Assembly: GCA_934096075.1 (NCBI GenBank)
Contig: CAKOLN010000014.1
Coordinates: forward strand, 1-24,643
Length of the DNA: 24,643 nt
Reading direction: 5' to 3'
Source: an uncultured Bacilli bacterium
Lineage (GTDB): Bacteria; Bacillota_I; Bacilli_A; RF39; UBA660
How positions within the stretch are numbered: the first letter of the stretch is position 1; each line of letters opens with the position of its first letter. Positions 23,440 to 24,643 of this stretch are shown here, piece after piece. A model generated the notes under the pieces. It did no database searches and was not told the origin of the DNA. It was given only the letters and a program-made list of their open reading frames with translations. A program made the translations under genes and the position numbers.

Positions 23440-23467
23440 ATTATATCATTGATTTAGATAAAGTAAA
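23440..23467 (-). promoter_or_regulatory. promoter of the Mbeg1-like gene
   Basis: TTTACT (23462-23467) and TATAAT (23440-23445) on the minus strand with a 16-bp spacer. The -35 box touches the hairpin that ends the flavodoxin remnant. Confidence 0.6.
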
Positions 23468-23489
23468 AGATTAGTTTAAACTAATCTTT
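23466..23489 (-). terminator. hairpin ending the flavodoxin remnant
   Basis: AAAGATTAG and CTAATCTTT form a perfect 9-bp stem with a TTTAAA loop. In the minus direction TTTTAC follows, a short T run. The final TAG of the remnant frame (23481-23483) is in the stem. Confidence 0.6.
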
Positions 23490-24066
23490 CCATTCAGTTA
23501 AATCACTTTCATTTACTGTGTTTTATTTCTTTGCATCTACAAAGTTTAAATTTGGATATAAATTTTTTAGATGCTCTAAACTATTAAATGCACTTGAACT
23601 AAATCTATGCCCATCTAACCAAGTACCACCATTAACCATATTTTCAAGATTTTTACCACTATTACCTAAACCACTTGATGCATAAGTACAGAAAGGAATA
23701 ACTTTTTATTAGTAAAGTCATTTTCTTTAACAAAGTTATCTACTGATGTACTAACTAGTGAAATAATTCTTAATGTTTCATCATCATGTTCTTTGCTAAC
23801 TCTAGAATTTTTTTAGAGTAATTTAAATCATCACTAGTATATTCATCTTTTGGTTTAATTTAAAATACATCAGCATTTAAATTAGTTGCAATTTTTTTTT
23901 GATACATTATCAGTATGCCCCTGTGCTGAATAGTATACTACTAAAACTTTACTTTCTTTTTTTCTTCATTATTTTCTTTCTTATTACTTCTTAAAAAGTA
24001 ATATAGTCCACATCCTAGTAAAAATACTAATACTAAAATTAAAAATATTTTCTTTTTATTATATCA
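23481..24066 (-). pseudogene. decayed membrane-anchored flavodoxin
   Basis: Read piecewise on the minus strand this is a flavodoxin: an N-terminal anchor (KKIFLILVLVFLLGCG), the FMN phosphate loop SKVLVVYYSAQGHTDNVSK, NLNADVF-stop-IKPKDEYTSDDLNYSKK, SRVSKEHDDETL, then CTYASSGLGNSGKNLENMVNGG and TWLDGHRFSSSAFNSLEHL. Damage includes no start codon, one-base changes in four homopolymer runs (near 23708, 23811, 23892 and 23958), two in-frame stops (23861-23863 and 23523-23525) and apparent loss of the middle (the strand before the second FMN loop). Frames continue past the second stop to NESDLTEWKD, showing the original end. It is divergent from a truncated MerR gene. Not functional as read. Confidence 0.85.
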
Positions 24067-24073
24067 CCCTTTC

Positions 24074-24102
24074 TTGACTAATTCTTTAGTCTACATTATA
24101 TT
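24074..24102 (+). promoter_or_regulatory. merR promoter with palindromic operator
   Basis: TTGACT (24074-24079) and TATATT (24097-24102), 17-bp spacer. GACTAA-TTCT-TTAGTC (24076-24091), a perfect inverted repeat, covers the -35 and half of the spacer, in the gap shared with the flavodoxin remnant. It is the likely MerR-type binding site. Confidence 0.6.
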
Positions 24103-24160
24103 TATAAATGTCGATAGTTGCTCTCGAACAGTAGTTTTTTTTAAAAATTGGAGAGAATTT

Positions 24161-24454
24161 ATGGAAAAATTTTATAGTATGAAAGAAGTAAGTGAAATAA
24201 CAGGTTTATCATATGATACTTTAAAATATTATTCTAATGAAGGATTAATACCTGATGTTAAAAGAGATAGGAATAACTATAGAATATTTGATGAGAAAAA
24301 TATTGGTTGGATTAAAAGTTTATCTTGTCTTAAGAAGTGCGGTATGAGTAATAAAGAAATTAAGGTATATATGAAATTATGTAAAAAAGGAATATCAAGT
24401 ATTCCAGAAAGAAAAGAAATTTTAGATAAATTTGGGATTGATTTCTATATTTAA
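24161..24454 (+). CDS. MerR-family regulator, C-terminally truncated
   Basis: 97 residues. A complete MerR DNA-binding part: YSMKEVSEITGLSYDTLKYYSNEGLIPDVKRDRNNYRIFDEKNIGWI, then the helix KSLSCLKKCGMSNKEIKVYM. Related AdhR-like proteins go on for some 35-40 residues after IPERKEILDK as a dimerisation coiled coil; here only FGIDFYI follows before the stop. Dimerisation is therefore doubtful, and the gene may be decaying with its divergent flavodoxin target. The start is the ATG at 24161, with GGAGAG eight bases upstream; the frame extends further upstream but crosses the promoter. No effector-binding residues can be seen. Confidence 0.75.
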   Translation: MEKFYSMKEVSEITGLSYDTLKYYSNEGLIPDVKRDRNNYRIFDEKNIGWIKSLSCLKKCGMSNKEIKVYMKLCKKGISSIPERKEILDKFGIDFYI

Positions 24455-24466
24455 TTATGGTATATT
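24438..24466 (+). promoter_or_regulatory. tRNA-Gly promoter
   Basis: TTGATT (24438-24443) and TATATT (24461-24466), 17-bp spacer. The -35 lies within the last codons of merR, so it could have been created or brought in by the truncation. Confidence 0.6.
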
Positions 24467-24498
24467 ATTTATGCGTCTTTATTAAGGCGTCTAATCAC

Positions 24499-24573
24499 GC
24501 AGGTGTAGTACAACGGCTAGTACGTGGCCTTGCCAAGGCTGAGACGTGGGTTCGATTCCCATCACTTGCTCCA
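24499..24573 (+). tRNA. tRNA-Gly (anticodon GCC)
   Basis: 75 bases: acceptor GCAGGTG with CACTTGC (one G-T pair), D stem GTAC/GTAC, anticodon loop TTGCCAA with GCC, T arm with TTCGATT, and an encoded CCA at 24571-24573. All arms pair well. Confidence 0.96.
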
Positions 24574-24617
24574 GATTGATAGGAAACTCGGAAATTAACT
24601 TCTGAGAGTAATAAATG

Positions 24618-24642
24618 CTAACTAGAAATAGTTAGTTTTTTT
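24618..24642 (+). terminator. tRNA-Gly terminator
   Basis: CTAACTA-GAAA-TAGTTAG stem-loop with a GNRA tetraloop, followed by T7. A second, weaker hairpin (CTCGGAA with TTCTGAG) lies between the tRNA and this one. Confidence 0.88.
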
Positions 24643-24643
24643 G

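Noticed and set aside
24099..24160. Second promoter for the flavodoxin direction in the divergent gap
   Set aside because: A TATAAT-like box exists on the minus strand, but no -35 at a sensible distance could be found.

Overview
This is an AT-rich window (roughly a quarter G+C) from a low-GC Gram-positive bacterium. TGG is used for Trp and ORFs read normally under code 11, so it is not a Mycoplasma-type code. Spore-coat genes (cotJ), a CwlJ/SleB-type cortex hydrolase, a glmS ribozyme and strong AGGAGG-type ribosome binding sites point to an endospore-forming Firmicute, plausibly an uncultured gut Bacilli/Clostridia lineage. The exact taxon cannot be fixed from the sequence.

Layout. (a) 1-3494, minus strand: membrane-anchored CPWC thioredoxin-like protein, HAD-like protein, thymidylate kinase, small secreted protein and MFS-like transporter, very tightly packed; a possible further gene starts with a G8 run at the window edge. 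(b) 3541-8056, minus: a metal-resistance unit. A CadC-type ArsR repressor and a P1B-2 Zn/Cd/Pb ATPase are followed by a membrane-anchored beta-helix surface protein and a membrane-attached XRE regulator. Its promoter is consensus and carries two matched operators. (c) 8073-10087, plus: glmS with a complete glmS ribozyme in its leader. (d) 10147-13523, minus: the t6A tRNA-modification set tsaE, tsaB, rimI and tsaD, with an orphan LytTR response regulator between tsaE and tsaB and a terminator after each of those two transcripts. (e) 13594-14727, plus: a CotJA-like/CotJB fusion and cotJC. (f) 14725-16602, minus: an ABC-2 ATPase/permease pair. (g) 16763-19403: a ClpB/C-like protein reduced to one AAA+ domain (minus), divergent from a membrane-anchored Big_2 + NlpC/P60 wall hydrolase (plus). 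(h) 19406-22358: secreted hypothetical protein, tRNA-Asn(GTT), an orphan 2,4-diaminopentanoate-dehydrogenase-like enzyme, a DUF6512-like membrane protein and a CwlJ-like hydrolase. (i) 22386-24642: an Mbeg1-like hydrolase, a badly decayed flavodoxin pseudogene divergent from a truncated MerR regulator, and tRNA-Gly(GCC).

How it fits together. Much of the window is housekeeping (t6A synthesis, GlcN6P synthesis with ribozyme feedback, dTMP kinase, tRNAs) mixed with envelope and sporulation genes. Intergenic space is small, and several terminator hairpins include the stop codon of the gene they end. No CRISPR array, transposase, phage gene or obvious defence system was seen. The features most worth a second look are the single-AAA Clp protein without the usual pore loop, the metal pump linked to a surface beta-helix protein, the HAD gene with no standard start codon, the orphan LytTR regulator in the t6A cluster, and the local decay of the flavodoxin/MerR pair.
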